From Rhodoblastus sp963736175 (GTDB taxonomy: Bacteria; Pseudomonadota; Alphaproteobacteria; Rhizobiales; Beijerinckiaceae), in contig CAVTNU010000032.1 of the NCBI GenBank assembly GCA_963736175.1, forward strand, positions 1 to 64,000: a stretch of 64,000 nucleotides of DNA, read 5' to 3'. Position numbers and translations under genes: made by a program. Position 1 is the stretch's first letter; each line of letters opens with the position of its first letter. Shown piece by piece: positions 45,336 through 53,262 of this stretch. The notes under the pieces are model-generated. The model did not search any database and was not told where the DNA came from. It was given only the letters and a program-made list of their open reading frames with translations.

Positions 45336-45363
45336 ATAGATACAAAACATCTATTGGATAGAT
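45336..45363. promoter_or_regulatory. Putative LysR operator between lysR and TDT genes
   Basis: ATAGAT (45336-45341) and ATCTAT (45349-45354) form a perfect inverted repeat with a 7-base spacer, matching the LysR T-N11-A pattern. A third ATAGAT lies at 45358-45363. Confidence 0.55.
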
Positions 45364-45471
45364 CAATCATAATCTGAGATGCCTTCTCAAGAACTTTTCT
45401 GCTCCCCTGATGCGTCGCAAAGAGAACGCCATCATTGCGGGAGTGCGGATCGCAAAAAGGAATCCAGCATA

Positions 45472-46644
45472 ATGACCGAGGCGGAAAGCATTGCGGCGAT
45501 TGATCGCCGGCGGGACGAGAACGCCAACGTCCCCAAAATCATCCGCCAGTTCACCCCGAACTGGTTCACAGTGACGATGGGAACAGGGGTTCTCGCCCTG
45601 GCGCTCAACCAATTCCCGCTGGCCATCCCCGGGCTGCGCCAGATCGGCGTCGCGCTGTGGCTGCTCAACATCGGGGTGTTCGCGCTGTTCAGCTGTCTGT
45701 ATGGCGCGCGCTGGCTGCTCTGTTTCGATGAGGCCCGCAAGGTTTTCCATCATTCCGTCGTGTCGATGTTCTTCGGCGCGATTCCCATGGGGCTCGCCAC
45801 CATCATCAACGGCTTCCTGGCCTTTGGCCCGCAATTCCTCGGCGATGACGCTGTGGGAATCGCGCGCGTTCTTTGGTGGGGCGACGTCGCGATGTCGGTC
45901 GCCAGCGGCCTGCTGATCCCCTATTTCATGTTCACGCGCCAGGATCACAGCATAGAGAAAATGACGGCCGTCTGGCTGCTGCCGATCGTCGCCTGCGAAG
46001 TGGCCTCGGTCAGCGGCGGACTGCTGGCGACCCATCTGGCCGACGCGGATGGCTTCAGCGTACTGATCGCCAGCTACATGCTTTGGGCGCTGTCGTTTCC
46101 GCTGGCGTTCAGCATTCTGACCATTCTGTTGTTGCGCCTTATCGTTCATAGCCTGCCGGGGCGCGACATGGCGGCGTCGGGATGGCTCGCCCTCGGTCCG
46201 ATCGGCACGGGCGCCCTGGGCCTGCTGGTGCTGGGCGGCGACGCGCCGCACCTTTTCGCCGCCGCCGGATTGCCGATGGTTGGCGATGTCGCCTTCGGAC
46301 TGGGCGTCGTCGGAGGGCTTGTCCTTTGGGGTTACGGCGCCTGGTGGCTGATGCTGGCCGTGATGAAGACGGCCTTTTATCTGCGCTCGGGAATGCCGTT
46401 CAATCTCGGCTGGTGGGGTTTCACCTTTCCGCTCGGCGTCTATTCGCTGTCCACGCTGGCGCTGGCGCGGGTCACCCATCTCAGCTTTTTCTCGGTGACC
46501 GGCGGAGCGCTCGTATTTTGTCTTGCGGCGTTCTGGGTCATTGTCGCCACGCGAACCCTGCGGGGGGCGTGGAAAGGCGACCTGTTCTTCTCGCCATGCA
46601 TGTTGTTGACGCTTCCCGAAAGGCTTGAAGCCGACATCGTTTGA
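45472..46644 (+). CDS. TDT-family (TehA/SLAC1-like) transporter
   Basis: The 390-residue membrane protein has about ten TM helices, with the family opening FTPNWFTVTMGTGVLALAL, then LVLWGYGAWWLMLAVMKT and FNLGWWGFTFPLGVYSLSTLAL near the C-terminus, typical of the tellurite-resistance/dicarboxylate and sulfite-efflux group. The conserved Phe-rich pore pattern of SLAC1 anion channels is plausible. The start at 45472 is preceded by AAGGAA; the open frame extends 31 codons upstream without family sequence. Substrate (sulfite, malate or another anion) cannot be decided by sequence; the divergent LysR probably controls it. Confidence 0.85.
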   Translation: MTEAESIAAIDRRRDENANVPKIIRQFTPNWFTVTMGTGVLALALNQFPLAIPGLRQIGVALWLLNIGVFALFSCLYGARWLLCFDEARKVFHHSVVSMFFGAIPMGLATIINGFLAFGPQFLGDDAVGIARVLWWGDVAMSVASGLLIPYFMFTRQDHSIEKMTAVWLLPIVACEVASVSGGLLATHLADADGFSVLIASYMLWALSFPLAFSILTILLLRLIVHSLPGRDMAASGWLALGPIGTGALGLLVLGGDAPHLFAAAGLPMVGDVAFGLGVVGGLVLWGYGAWWLMLAVMKTAFYLRSGMPFNLGWWGFTFPLGVYSLSTLALARVTHLSFFSVTGGALVFCLAAFWVIVATRTLRGAWKGDLFFSPCMLLTLPERLEADIV

Positions 46645-46769
46645 TCGGGCCATCGCCGCCATTCGCTGAAGCCTCTTCCTATTGTGGACATCGTTCGTCG
46701 CGAAGGCGGCGGTCGGACTTACGGGCATGTCCGACGCGCCCGATATATTGGTCGGTTCAGGAAATGCAT

Positions 46770-47316
46770 GTCGATGAGGCCGTCGACAATGCGGGATTGC
46801 TTGCGACCGGCGGCGCGGGCGTTGTCCCTTGTACGCCCGCGGGCGCGATGATGCTGCTGAAAGATTCGCTCGGCGACCTCTCAGGATTGGAAGCCGTTGT
46901 CGTCGGCCGCTCGAACATTGTCGGCAAACCGATGGCGCAATTGCTGCTGAAGGCCAATTGCACCGTGACCGTGGCCCATTCGCGCAGCCGCGACCTTCCG
47001 GCCATCTGCCGCCGCGCCGACATTCTGGTCGCAGCCGTGGGGCGCGCCGAAATGATCAAGGGCGACTGGATCAAGCCTGGCGCGGCGGTCATCAATGTCG
47101 GAATCAACCGCATTCCAGCGCCGGAAAAGGGCGAGGGAAAGACCCGCCTGGTCGGTGACGTCGCCTTCGCCGAGGCCGCGCTGGTTGCGGGCGCGATCAC
47201 GCCGGTTCCAGGCGGCCGTCGGTCCCATGACGATCGCCTGTCTTCTGGACAACGCCTTGCGCATTGCGGAATGCAAGGCGAACCAGGCTGGCGCGATACG
47301 CGCCTTGGCGCCATGA
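46770..47316 (+). pseudogene. folD: Remnant of folD (methylenetetrahydrofolate dehydrogenase/cyclohydrolase)
   Basis: The C-terminal NAD(P)-binding half is recognisable: GLLATGGAGVVPCTPAGAMMLL, VVVGRSNIVGKPMAQLLL, VTVAHSRSRDLP and INVGINRIPAP, then ITPVPGG. After PGG, near 47215-47220, the frame shifts. VGPMTIACLLDNALRIAE continues in another frame to a stop at 47316. The catalytic N-terminal domain (about 110 residues) is missing; only non-matching sequence precedes it. This is a dead 3' fragment, probably one of several folD copies in the genome. It lies directly upstream of eutB. Confidence 0.75.
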
Positions 47317-47340
47317 TGCCTGCAGGAGCGCCTCTTACCC

Positions 47341-48738
47341 ATGACAGGCTACAAGCATATTCATGGCAATGAACGCCATGTCTTTCCCGATCTGCGCGCC
47401 TTATTGGCGGAAGCCTCGCCGCGTCGCTCCGGCGACGAGCTTGCAGGCCTCGCCGCGCCGACGCAAGTCCGCCGCGTCGCCGCGCGCTTTGCTCTGGCCG
47501 AACTGCCGCTGAAGACATTTTTGAACGAATGCCTCGTTCCCTATGAGGCGGACGAAGTGACGCGGCTGATCGTCGACACACATGACGCGGCCGCGTTCGA
47601 GCCGCTGGCGTCCATGACGGTCGGCGAATTCCGAGAATATCTTCTCGACGAAGCGACCGACGCGGCCGTACTGGCAAGAATATCGCCGGGACTGACGCCC
47701 GATATGGCAGCGGCCGTTTCGAAGTTGATGACCAACGGCGATCTCATCGCCGTCGCTGCGAAGGCGCGGGTCGTGACCGCCTTTCGCACCACGCTCGGCC
47801 TTGAGGGGCGGTTGGCCTCCCGCCTTCAGCCCAACCATCCGACCGACGACATAGCCGCCATCGTCGCCGCGACTTTGGACGGCCTCGCCTTCGGGATGGG
47901 CGACGCAGTGATCGGCGTCAACCCCGCCACCGACAATGTTGAGACGACGATCCGCATTCTCGAAACGATTGACGCCTTGCGCCAAAAACTCGACATGCCG
48001 GCGCAGTCCTGCGTGCTTTCGCATGTCACTACCTCCATCGCGGCAATTGAAAAAAGCGCGCCCGTCGATCTCGTCTTTCAGTCCATCGCCGGGACGCAAG
48101 CGGCCAACGCCGGTTTTGGCGTGTCGCTCTCGCTTCTGCGGGAAGCGCAGGAGGCGGCGCAGGGGCTGAAGCGCGGCTCGGTCGGATCGAATGTCATGTA
48201 TTTCGAAACCGGACAGGGCGCGGCTCTGTCGAGCGACGCCCATCACGGCGTGGACCAGCAAACGGTGGAAGCGCGAGCCTATGCTGTCGCCCGCGCCTTT
48301 TCGCCCTTGTTGGTCAATACGGTCGTTGGATTCATCGGACCGGAATATCTCTACGACGCCAAGGAAATTTTCCGCGCGGGGCTTGAAGACCATTTCTGCG
48401 GCAAGCTGCTCGGCCTGCCGATGGGCGTCGATGTTTGTTACACCAATCATGCCGAAGCCGATCAGGACGACATGGACGTGCTGGCTCTGCTGCTCGCCAA
48501 CGCCGGCGTGAATTTCCTGATCGCCGTGCCGGGCGCCGACGACATCATGCTCAATTACCAGAGCCTGTCGCACCATGACGTGCTGCGGCTGCGTCATCTG
48601 CTCGGCCTGCGCCCGGCGCCGGAATTCGAGCGATGGCTGCAGAGCATAGGCCTCATGGACAATAGTGGACGGGTTCCCGATCTGCCGCCTTCCTCGCCTT
48701 CGCTGCAAAAGCTGATCGCCGCGCGAGACGGGGGCTGA
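47341..48738 (+). CDS. eutB: Ethanolamine ammonia-lyase large subunit
   Basis: The 465-residue protein has FLNECLVPYEADEVTRLI, the substrate/cofactor region IGVNPATDN, SVGSNVMYFETGQGAALSS and FCGKLLGLPMGVDVCYTNHAEADQDDMD, signatures of the TIM-barrel large subunit. With EutC it splits ethanolamine to acetaldehyde and ammonia using adenosylcobalamin. No microcompartment genes accompany it, so this is the simple rhizobial-type eutBC pair. The upstream folD remnant leaves only 24 bases before its start; AGGAG lies somewhat far upstream. cobS, for cofactor synthesis, lies 13 kb away. Confidence 0.92.
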   Translation: MTGYKHIHGNERHVFPDLRALLAEASPRRSGDELAGLAAPTQVRRVAARFALAELPLKTFLNECLVPYEADEVTRLIVDTHDAAAFEPLASMTVGEFREYLLDEATDAAVLARISPGLTPDMAAAVSKLMTNGDLIAVAAKARVVTAFRTTLGLEGRLASRLQPNHPTDDIAAIVAATLDGLAFGMGDAVIGVNPATDNVETTIRILETIDALRQKLDMPAQSCVLSHVTTSIAAIEKSAPVDLVFQSIAGTQAANAGFGVSLSLLREAQEAAQGLKRGSVGSNVMYFETGQGAALSSDAHHGVDQQTVEARAYAVARAFSPLLVNTVVGFIGPEYLYDAKEIFRAGLEDHFCGKLLGLPMGVDVCYTNHAEADQDDMDVLALLLANAGVNFLIAVPGADDIMLNYQSLSHHDVLRLRHLLGLRPAPEFERWLQSIGLMDNSGRVPDLPPSSPSLQKLIAARDGG

Positions 48739-48739
48739 G

Positions 48740-49504
48740 ATGGACGTCGAAAATTCGCCATGGACCCGTCTGCGGCAATTTACGCGAGCGCGAATTGGTC
48801 TTGGCCGCGCAGGCGACAGTCTGCCGACACGCGCCTTGCTCGAATTTCAGATGGCGCACGCGCTGGCGCGCGACGCAGTGCATGGCGCGGTGGATTGGCC
48901 AAGGCTCGCAAAGGGCCTCGCGCCGCTTGAGACGCTCGAAGTTTCGAGCGCCGCGCCCGAACGCGCGGTGTATCTCCGGCGACCTGATCTCGGACGCATG
49001 CTTGCTCCAAACGAAACCGATAAATTGCCTGCTGGGCCATTCGATATTGTCTTAATCGTCGGCGACGGATTGTCCGCCGCGGCGTGCGACGCCCACGCCG
49101 CCGCCGTCGTGAAGGCCCTGACGCCGCGTTTGCAGGGGTTGACGCTTGGTCCCATCGTTCTGGCGCGCGGCGCGCGTGTGGCGCTGTCCGATCAAATCGG
49201 CTCGGCCATGCAGACGCGGCTGGCGGTCATGCTGATCGGCGAGCGTCCGGGCCTGAGTTCGGCTGATTTGCTTGGCGCCTATCTGACATTTTCGCCGGCG
49301 TCAGGGCGGCGCGATAGCGAGCGCAACTGCCTGTCCAATATCCACGCCCACGGTCTTACCCCCACGGAGGCGGCGAGCAAGATCGCTTGGCTCGCCCGCG
49401 AAGCTCTACGACTCGGCCTGACCGGCGTCGATCTCAAGGAGGCGACGCCAGGACAGGACTTGAAGTGGGAACAATCGCCGGGTCTTGGGATCGACCGACG
49501 CTGA
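48740..49504 (+). CDS. eutC: Ethanolamine ammonia-lyase small subunit
   Basis: The 254-residue protein has FTRARIGLGRAGDSLPTRALLEFQMAHALARDAVH at the N-terminus, IVGDGLSAAACDAHA in the middle, and MLIGERPGLSSADLLGAYLTFSP with RNCLSNIHAHGL in the C-terminal half. These form the cobalamin-binding small-subunit signatures. The start follows eutB by one base, so the two are cotranslated. The pair appears intact. Confidence 0.92.
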   Translation: MDVENSPWTRLRQFTRARIGLGRAGDSLPTRALLEFQMAHALARDAVHGAVDWPRLAKGLAPLETLEVSSAAPERAVYLRRPDLGRMLAPNETDKLPAGPFDIVLIVGDGLSAAACDAHAAAVVKALTPRLQGLTLGPIVLARGARVALSDQIGSAMQTRLAVMLIGERPGLSSADLLGAYLTFSPASGRRDSERNCLSNIHAHGLTPTEAASKIAWLAREALRLGLTGVDLKEATPGQDLKWEQSPGLGIDRR

Positions 49505-49656
49505 CGGCGTGAGGGCCGTTGGCGTGGGGCTTCTCGCGACATGTGACGCGCGGCGATGATAGTCCAAACGGGAACGACTGCCTTGGTGTTGATTTGCAAT
49601 TGTTTAGTGGCTTATCCTGTTGATTCCGGTTCATCGAGATGTAGGCGCGGTGGCGT

Positions 49657-49945
49657 CAGGATGTCGGCGTCAACCAATTTTCAATAACGATGCCAGGGTA
49701 TTTGGCGAAATCGCGAAGATTGTTAGTGATGACGGTTACGCCGAGCGAGTCGGCGTCAGCGGCGATCAGCTTGTCGAGATGGTCCGCGCGGATGTCGCGG
49801 GCGGCGAGGCGAATAGGTCCGCAGGCCAGTCCCGCGGCAGCGTCGAATGGCGCGACCGGAATGTCCTCAATAAGGTTTCGAGATTGGCGCGCTCACGCTC
49901 GGGATTTTCGGACGCCGCGACGGACGATATTGCTCACGAGACTCA
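49657..49945 (-). pseudogene. Decayed PIN-domain (VapC-like) toxin gene
   Basis: On the minus strand one frame reads EDIPVAPFDAAAGLACGPIRLAA then DHLDKLIAADADSLG, VTVITNNLRDFAKYPG and VIENW to a stop at 49657, the C-terminal half of a VapC ribonuclease including the DxLI...TxN/D acidic region. The preceding ENPERERANLETLL segment is in another frame, and further upstream in-frame stops appear. The N-terminal DTN motif is not found. No antitoxin gene is seen next to it. Confidence 0.65.
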
Positions 49946-50035
49946 TATCCGGGTCACACCGCTGGGTCACAGTTGGCGGCGTGAACGTGCTATTTTTCCA
50001 GCAATCATAGGATAATCTAAGGCGAAAAGCAGGGA

Positions 50036-50125
50036 TGGCGGAGAGGGAGGGATTCGAACCCCCGATACAGTTGCCCGTATGCCGCATTTCGAGTGCGGTG
50101 CTTTCAACCACTCAGCCACCTCTCC
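50036..50125 (-). tRNA. tRNA-Ser (CGA anticodon)
   Basis: The minus strand folds as a class II tRNA: acceptor GGAGAGG/CCTCTCC, anticodon stem-loop CGCACTCGAAATGCGG-like with CGA, a long variable arm, and T-loop GGTTCGAATCC. Discriminator G and an encoded CCA end (50036-50038) complete it at about 90 bases. Confidence 0.95.
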
Positions 50126-50401
50126 AAAGGTCGCGACGACGGGCTTGGCCCCATTCCGTGTGGCGAGGCGGCGGGATAACATGAGCGCGCGGCCGGAAGC
50201 AAGGGCGCGTCGGCAAGTTTTCGGCGGTTTTCCGGCCAGCCGCGGATTTCTGGAGCGTCGGTCGGATATTTCGCCGCGGAGTCGACCGGAATCATGTTAT
50301 CTGGGCTCGTTACCCCGCCAGTCGCGCACGCGTTCGTCAAGCGGGGGAGGGATCGGCGGCGCGTTTTGCCTCCAAAAGCTTGCTAAAGCTTGATCGAGCG
50401 A

Positions 50402-50431
50402 TTGACAGCGCTGGCGCGTTTGGGGTAAGGA
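50402..50431 (+). promoter_or_regulatory. Putative rplU promoter
   Basis: A perfect TTGACA -35 hexamer (50402-50407) is followed after about 18 bases by a weak TAAGGA -10-like element. It is the best promoter candidate upstream of the ribosomal protein genes and lies just before a terminator-like hairpin. Confidence 0.4.
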
Positions 50432-50445
50432 AAACGCGGTTTTTG

Positions 50446-50470
50446 TCGCGGCTTGTCGCCGCGATTTTTT
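50446..50470 (+). terminator. Terminator-like hairpin in the rplU leader
   Basis: A perfect 7-bp stem TCGCGGC/GCCGCGA with loop TTGTC is followed by six T. It lies about 164 bases before the rplU start and just after a putative promoter, so it would act as an attenuator unless bypassed. Confidence 0.55.
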
Positions 50471-50633
50471 GTTTGCGCCTTGGCGCCGGGCGGCTAGCCG
50501 CACCGATCGAGGCGACAATCAGGCCGGACTTCCGGTCAAACCATTCGCTGGTTCAGCAAAATTTGCTGTTTCAACTGCCAAGAAGCCGGTCGCGGGGCAA
50601 TCCGTAGAGCCGGATCGAACACGAGGAAGAACG

Positions 50634-50945
50634 ATGTTCGCAGTCATCAAAACCGGCGGCAAGCAGTATCGCGTCGCCGCCGAAGAAAAGATTACCGTCA
50701 TGTCGCTGGCTGGAAACCCCGGCGACACCGTTACATTTTCCGACGTTCTGCTGGTCGAGAAGGACGGCGCCGCCCAATTTGGCGCGCCCTTTCTGAGCGG
50801 CGCCTCCGTCAAGGGCGAAATCGTCGAGCAGGCGCGCAGCGCCAAGTCGATTTCCTTCAAGAAGCGCCGCCGCAAGAACTCCAAGCGCAAGCGCGGCCAT
50901 CGTCAGGATCTGACGATCGTGCGCATCGTCGAAGTGGTCGCCTGA
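50634..50945 (+). CDS. rplU: 50S ribosomal protein L21
   Basis: The 103-residue protein begins MFAVIKTGGKQYRVAAEEKI, with the basic C-terminal FKKRRRKNSKRKRGHRQ segment that binds 23S rRNA, an exact L21 pattern and length. The start is preceded by GAGGAA. The frame extends further upstream without family sequence. It is followed by rpmA in the universal order. Confidence 0.97.
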   Translation: MFAVIKTGGKQYRVAAEEKITVMSLAGNPGDTVTFSDVLLVEKDGAAQFGAPFLSGASVKGEIVEQARSAKSISFKKRRRKNSKRKRGHRQDLTIVRIVEVVA

Positions 50946-51032
50946 TCCCAAGGCTCTGGAAAGCCGGCGGGATTGAAGCGACTTAGAGATTTTACAGCGC
51001 GTTAGACGCGCAAAAGGTTACGGAGCGGACAG

Positions 51033-51305
51033 ATGGCTCACAAGAAAGCAGGCGGTTCCTCGCGCAATGGTCGCGATTCGGAAGGCCGGCGCCTTGGCGT
51101 CAAGAAATTCGGCGGCGAGAAAGTGCGCGGCGGCAACATCATCGTACGCCAACGCGGCACGAAGTGGCACGCCGGCGCCAATGTCGGCATGGGCAAGGAC
51201 CACACCCTCTTCGCCCTCCTCGACGGCGCCGTCGAGTTTAAAAAGAAGGGCGACGGCCGAGCTTACATTTCGGTCGTCCCGGTTCAAGCCGAAGCAGCAG
51301 AATAA
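51033..51305 (+). CDS. rpmA: 50S ribosomal protein L27
   Basis: The 90-residue protein begins MAHKKAGGSSRNGRDSEGRR and continues with GVKKFGGEKV and RQRGTKWHAG, the canonical L27 sequence whose N-terminus reaches the peptidyl transferase centre. It is cotranscribed with rplU (87-base gap) and followed by hairpins at 51360 and 51425. Confidence 0.97.
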   Translation: MAHKKAGGSSRNGRDSEGRRLGVKKFGGEKVRGGNIIVRQRGTKWHAGANVGMGKDHTLFALLDGAVEFKKKGDGRAYISVVPVQAEAAE

Positions 51306-51359
51306 CGGCGACAGGTCTTAAAGCTTAAGATCTCCGCCGGTCCCAAACCCCGGTGGAGA

Positions 51360-51378
51360 GCTCCGCGTAAAGCGGAGC
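51360..51378 (+). other. Hairpin downstream of rpmA
   Basis: GCTCCGC and GCGGAGC (7 bp) flank a GTAAA loop about 55 bases after rpmA. No T-tract follows directly. It may stabilise the ribosomal mRNA end or act with the terminator at 51425. Confidence 0.4.
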
Positions 51379-51424
51379 GGCGCGCAAAGACCAAACCGCG
51401 ACAATCCACACGCCGCAGGGCGAG

Positions 51425-51457
51425 AAAAGGGGAAACGGGGCGCCGTTTCCCCTTTTT
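51425..51457 (+). terminator. Rho-independent terminator after rplU-rpmA
   Basis: AAAAGGGGAAACGG (51425-51438) pairs perfectly with CCGTTTCCCCTTTT (51443-51456) around GGCG, ending in a T-run. It separates the ribosomal genes from the downstream GNAT gene. Confidence 0.85.
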
Positions 51458-51471
51458 CTTTGGATTGCGTC

Positions 51472-52059
51472 ATGTTTAGCGAATTGACCCGTGACGATGT
51501 TTTCCTGCTGGAGACAAAGCGCCTATGGCTGCGCTGGCCGCGCCGCGCCGACGCGTCGGCGCTCGCCAGCCTTGCCGGCGACTGGGATGTGGCGCGCATG
51601 ACCGCGGCCATTCCCCATCCATACGAATTGCCGTCCGCCGTCGAGTTCATCGACGGCGCGCGCCGCGCCAATGCGGCCGGACAGGCTCTGACCCTGGCGA
51701 TCGGCAACAAGGCCGACGGCGCGGCGGCGATCGGTGTGATCGGCGTCGAAGCGGACGCGCGCGGCGCCAGGCTGGGCTTCTGGCTCGGCAAGCCCTATTG
51801 GCGGCGTGGACTGGGCGCGGAGGCGGCGTTGGCGATCGTCGACGCATTCTTCTGGCTGACGAACGAAAACGTTCTGGCCGCCAGCGCGCGGACCGATAAC
51901 GACGCCTCCCGCGCGCTATTGGCGCGGACCGGTTTTGTCGATCAGGGCGCCGAGGCCGATCCGCCCGGCCGTTGCGCCGACGTCGCCTGCCGCCGCCTGG
52001 AGTTGACGCGTCAGGCTTGGACTGCGGCCTTGCCGCGCTTCGTCTCGCGCGCCGCCTGA
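51472..52059 (+). CDS. GNAT-family N-acetyltransferase
   Basis: The 195-residue protein resembles the RimJ/RimL group: an N-terminal LLETKRLWLRWPRRAD strand, then LGFWLGKPYWRRGLGAEAALAIVDAF (acetyl-CoA pyrophosphate loop GxG(L/A)GxE-type) and ASRALLARTGFVDQG near the end. It sits between rpmA and obgE as in many rhizobia. The ATG at 51460 is an alternative start four codons upstream, immediately after the terminator. The substrate is unknown; ribosomal-protein acetylation is conceivable from family and location. Confidence 0.82.
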   Translation: MFSELTRDDVFLLETKRLWLRWPRRADASALASLAGDWDVARMTAAIPHPYELPSAVEFIDGARRANAAGQALTLAIGNKADGAAAIGVIGVEADARGARLGFWLGKPYWRRGLGAEAALAIVDAFFWLTNENVLAASARTDNDASRALLARTGFVDQGAEADPPGRCADVACRRLELTRQAWTAALPRFVSRAA

Positions 52060-52155
52060 GCCCGTCGGCGCGCGCCTTGCCGCTCTTGCCGATCCTTGCC
52101 GGTTGTCGCCCGGCGGGATTGGCGTTACATCCCGCATCTGACCGGATTCAAAATC

Positions 52156-53226
52156 ATGAAATTTCTTGATACCGCGAAAATCTATGTCCGCTCGGGCGAC
52201 GGCGGCGGCGGCTGCGTTTCGTTCCGACGCGAGAAATTCATCGAGTTCGGCGGTCCTGACGGCGGCGACGGCGGGCGCGGCGGCGATGTGGTGGCCGAAT
52301 GTGTCGACGGGCTGAACACGCTGATCGACTATCGCTTCCAGCAACATTTCAAGGCCAAGACCGGCGGTCACGGCATGGGCAAGAACCGGGCGGGCGGGCG
52401 CGGCGCCGACGCGGTGCTTAAGGTTCCGGCCGGTACCCAGATTTTCGAGGAGGACGGCGAAACGCTCATCGCCGATCTGACCGAGGTCGGCCAGCGCGCG
52501 GTGATCTGCAGCGGCGGCAACGGCGGCTTCGGCAATCTGCATTTCACCACCTCCACCAACCGGGCGCCGCGCCGGGCCAATTCCGGCATCCCTGGCCAGG
52601 AGCGCACCATCATCCTGCGGCTCAAGCTGATCGCCGACGTCGGCCTGATCGGCCTGCCCAACGCCGGCAAGTCGACTTTTCTCGCCGCCGTTTCGGCCGC
52701 CCGGCCGAAAATCGCCGATTATCCCTTCACCACATTGCATCCGGGCCTCGGCGTCGTCGGCGTTGACGGCCGCGAACTGGTGCTGGCCGATATTCCCGGC
52801 CTGATCGAGGGCGCGCATGAGGGACATGGCCTCGGCGACCGCTTCCTCGGCCATGTCGAGCGATGCGGCGCTTTGCTGCATCTGGTCGACGTGACGGGCG
52901 AGCACGCCGGCAAAGCTTACAAGACCGTGCGCGCGGAATTGTCGGCTTATGACCACGGGCTGGCCGGAAAGCCGGAAGTCGTCTGCCTGTCGAAAGTCGA
53001 TGCGGTCGACGAGCCGGCTCTGAAGCAGCAGATCGAGCGGCTGAAGCGCGCCATCAAAACGGCGGGCCCGGCGCCAGAGGCGGGACAAAAACCGGCGTCG
53101 CCGCTAAAGATCTCGGCGGTGGCGGGAACCGGCGTAAGCGAGGCGTTGCGGGCCGTGATGACGATTGTCGAGTCGGCGCGCGCGGCGGCGGCGCAAGCCG
53201 AACCAAAGCCGCGATGGACGCCGTGA
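52156..53226 (+). CDS. obgE: Obg-family GTPase (CgtA)
   Basis: The 356-residue protein has the Gly-rich Obg fold (VRSGDGGGGCVSFRREKFIEFGGPDGGDGG), then the GTPase G1 motif GLPNAGKST, switch region DYPFTTLHPGLGVV, G3 DIPGLIEGAHEG, G4 SKVD and G5 SAVAGTG. It is a ribosome-associated GTPase important for 50S assembly. The ATG at 52156 matches the family start; a longer frame is open upstream but is unconserved. It lies between the GNAT gene and proB. Confidence 0.95.
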   Translation: MKFLDTAKIYVRSGDGGGGCVSFRREKFIEFGGPDGGDGGRGGDVVAECVDGLNTLIDYRFQQHFKAKTGGHGMGKNRAGGRGADAVLKVPAGTQIFEEDGETLIADLTEVGQRAVICSGGNGGFGNLHFTTSTNRAPRRANSGIPGQERTIILRLKLIADVGLIGLPNAGKSTFLAAVSAARPKIADYPFTTLHPGLGVVGVDGRELVLADIPGLIEGAHEGHGLGDRFLGHVERCGALLHLVDVTGEHAGKAYKTVRAELSAYDHGLAGKPEVVCLSKVDAVDEPALKQQIERLKRAIKTAGPAPEAGQKPASPLKISAVAGTGVSEALRAVMTIVESARAAAAQAEPKPRWTP

Positions 53227-53262
53227 AGTTTCGATGACGCGCCAACCAGGACGACACGCCGC

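Larger units (their letters stand above)
50126..50633. other. tRNA-Ser / rplU intergenic and rplU leader
   Basis: No gene is recognised in these 508 bases. On the plus strand they contain a promoter-like hexamer (50402-50407) and an intrinsic-terminator-like hairpin (50446-50470) followed by about 160 bases of leader before rplU. The part next to the tRNA is the tRNA promoter region on the minus strand. Confidence 0.6.

Noticed and set aside
47401..48708. Long antisense frame within eutB
   Set aside because: It mirrors the codon pattern of eutB and its translation matches nothing recognisable.
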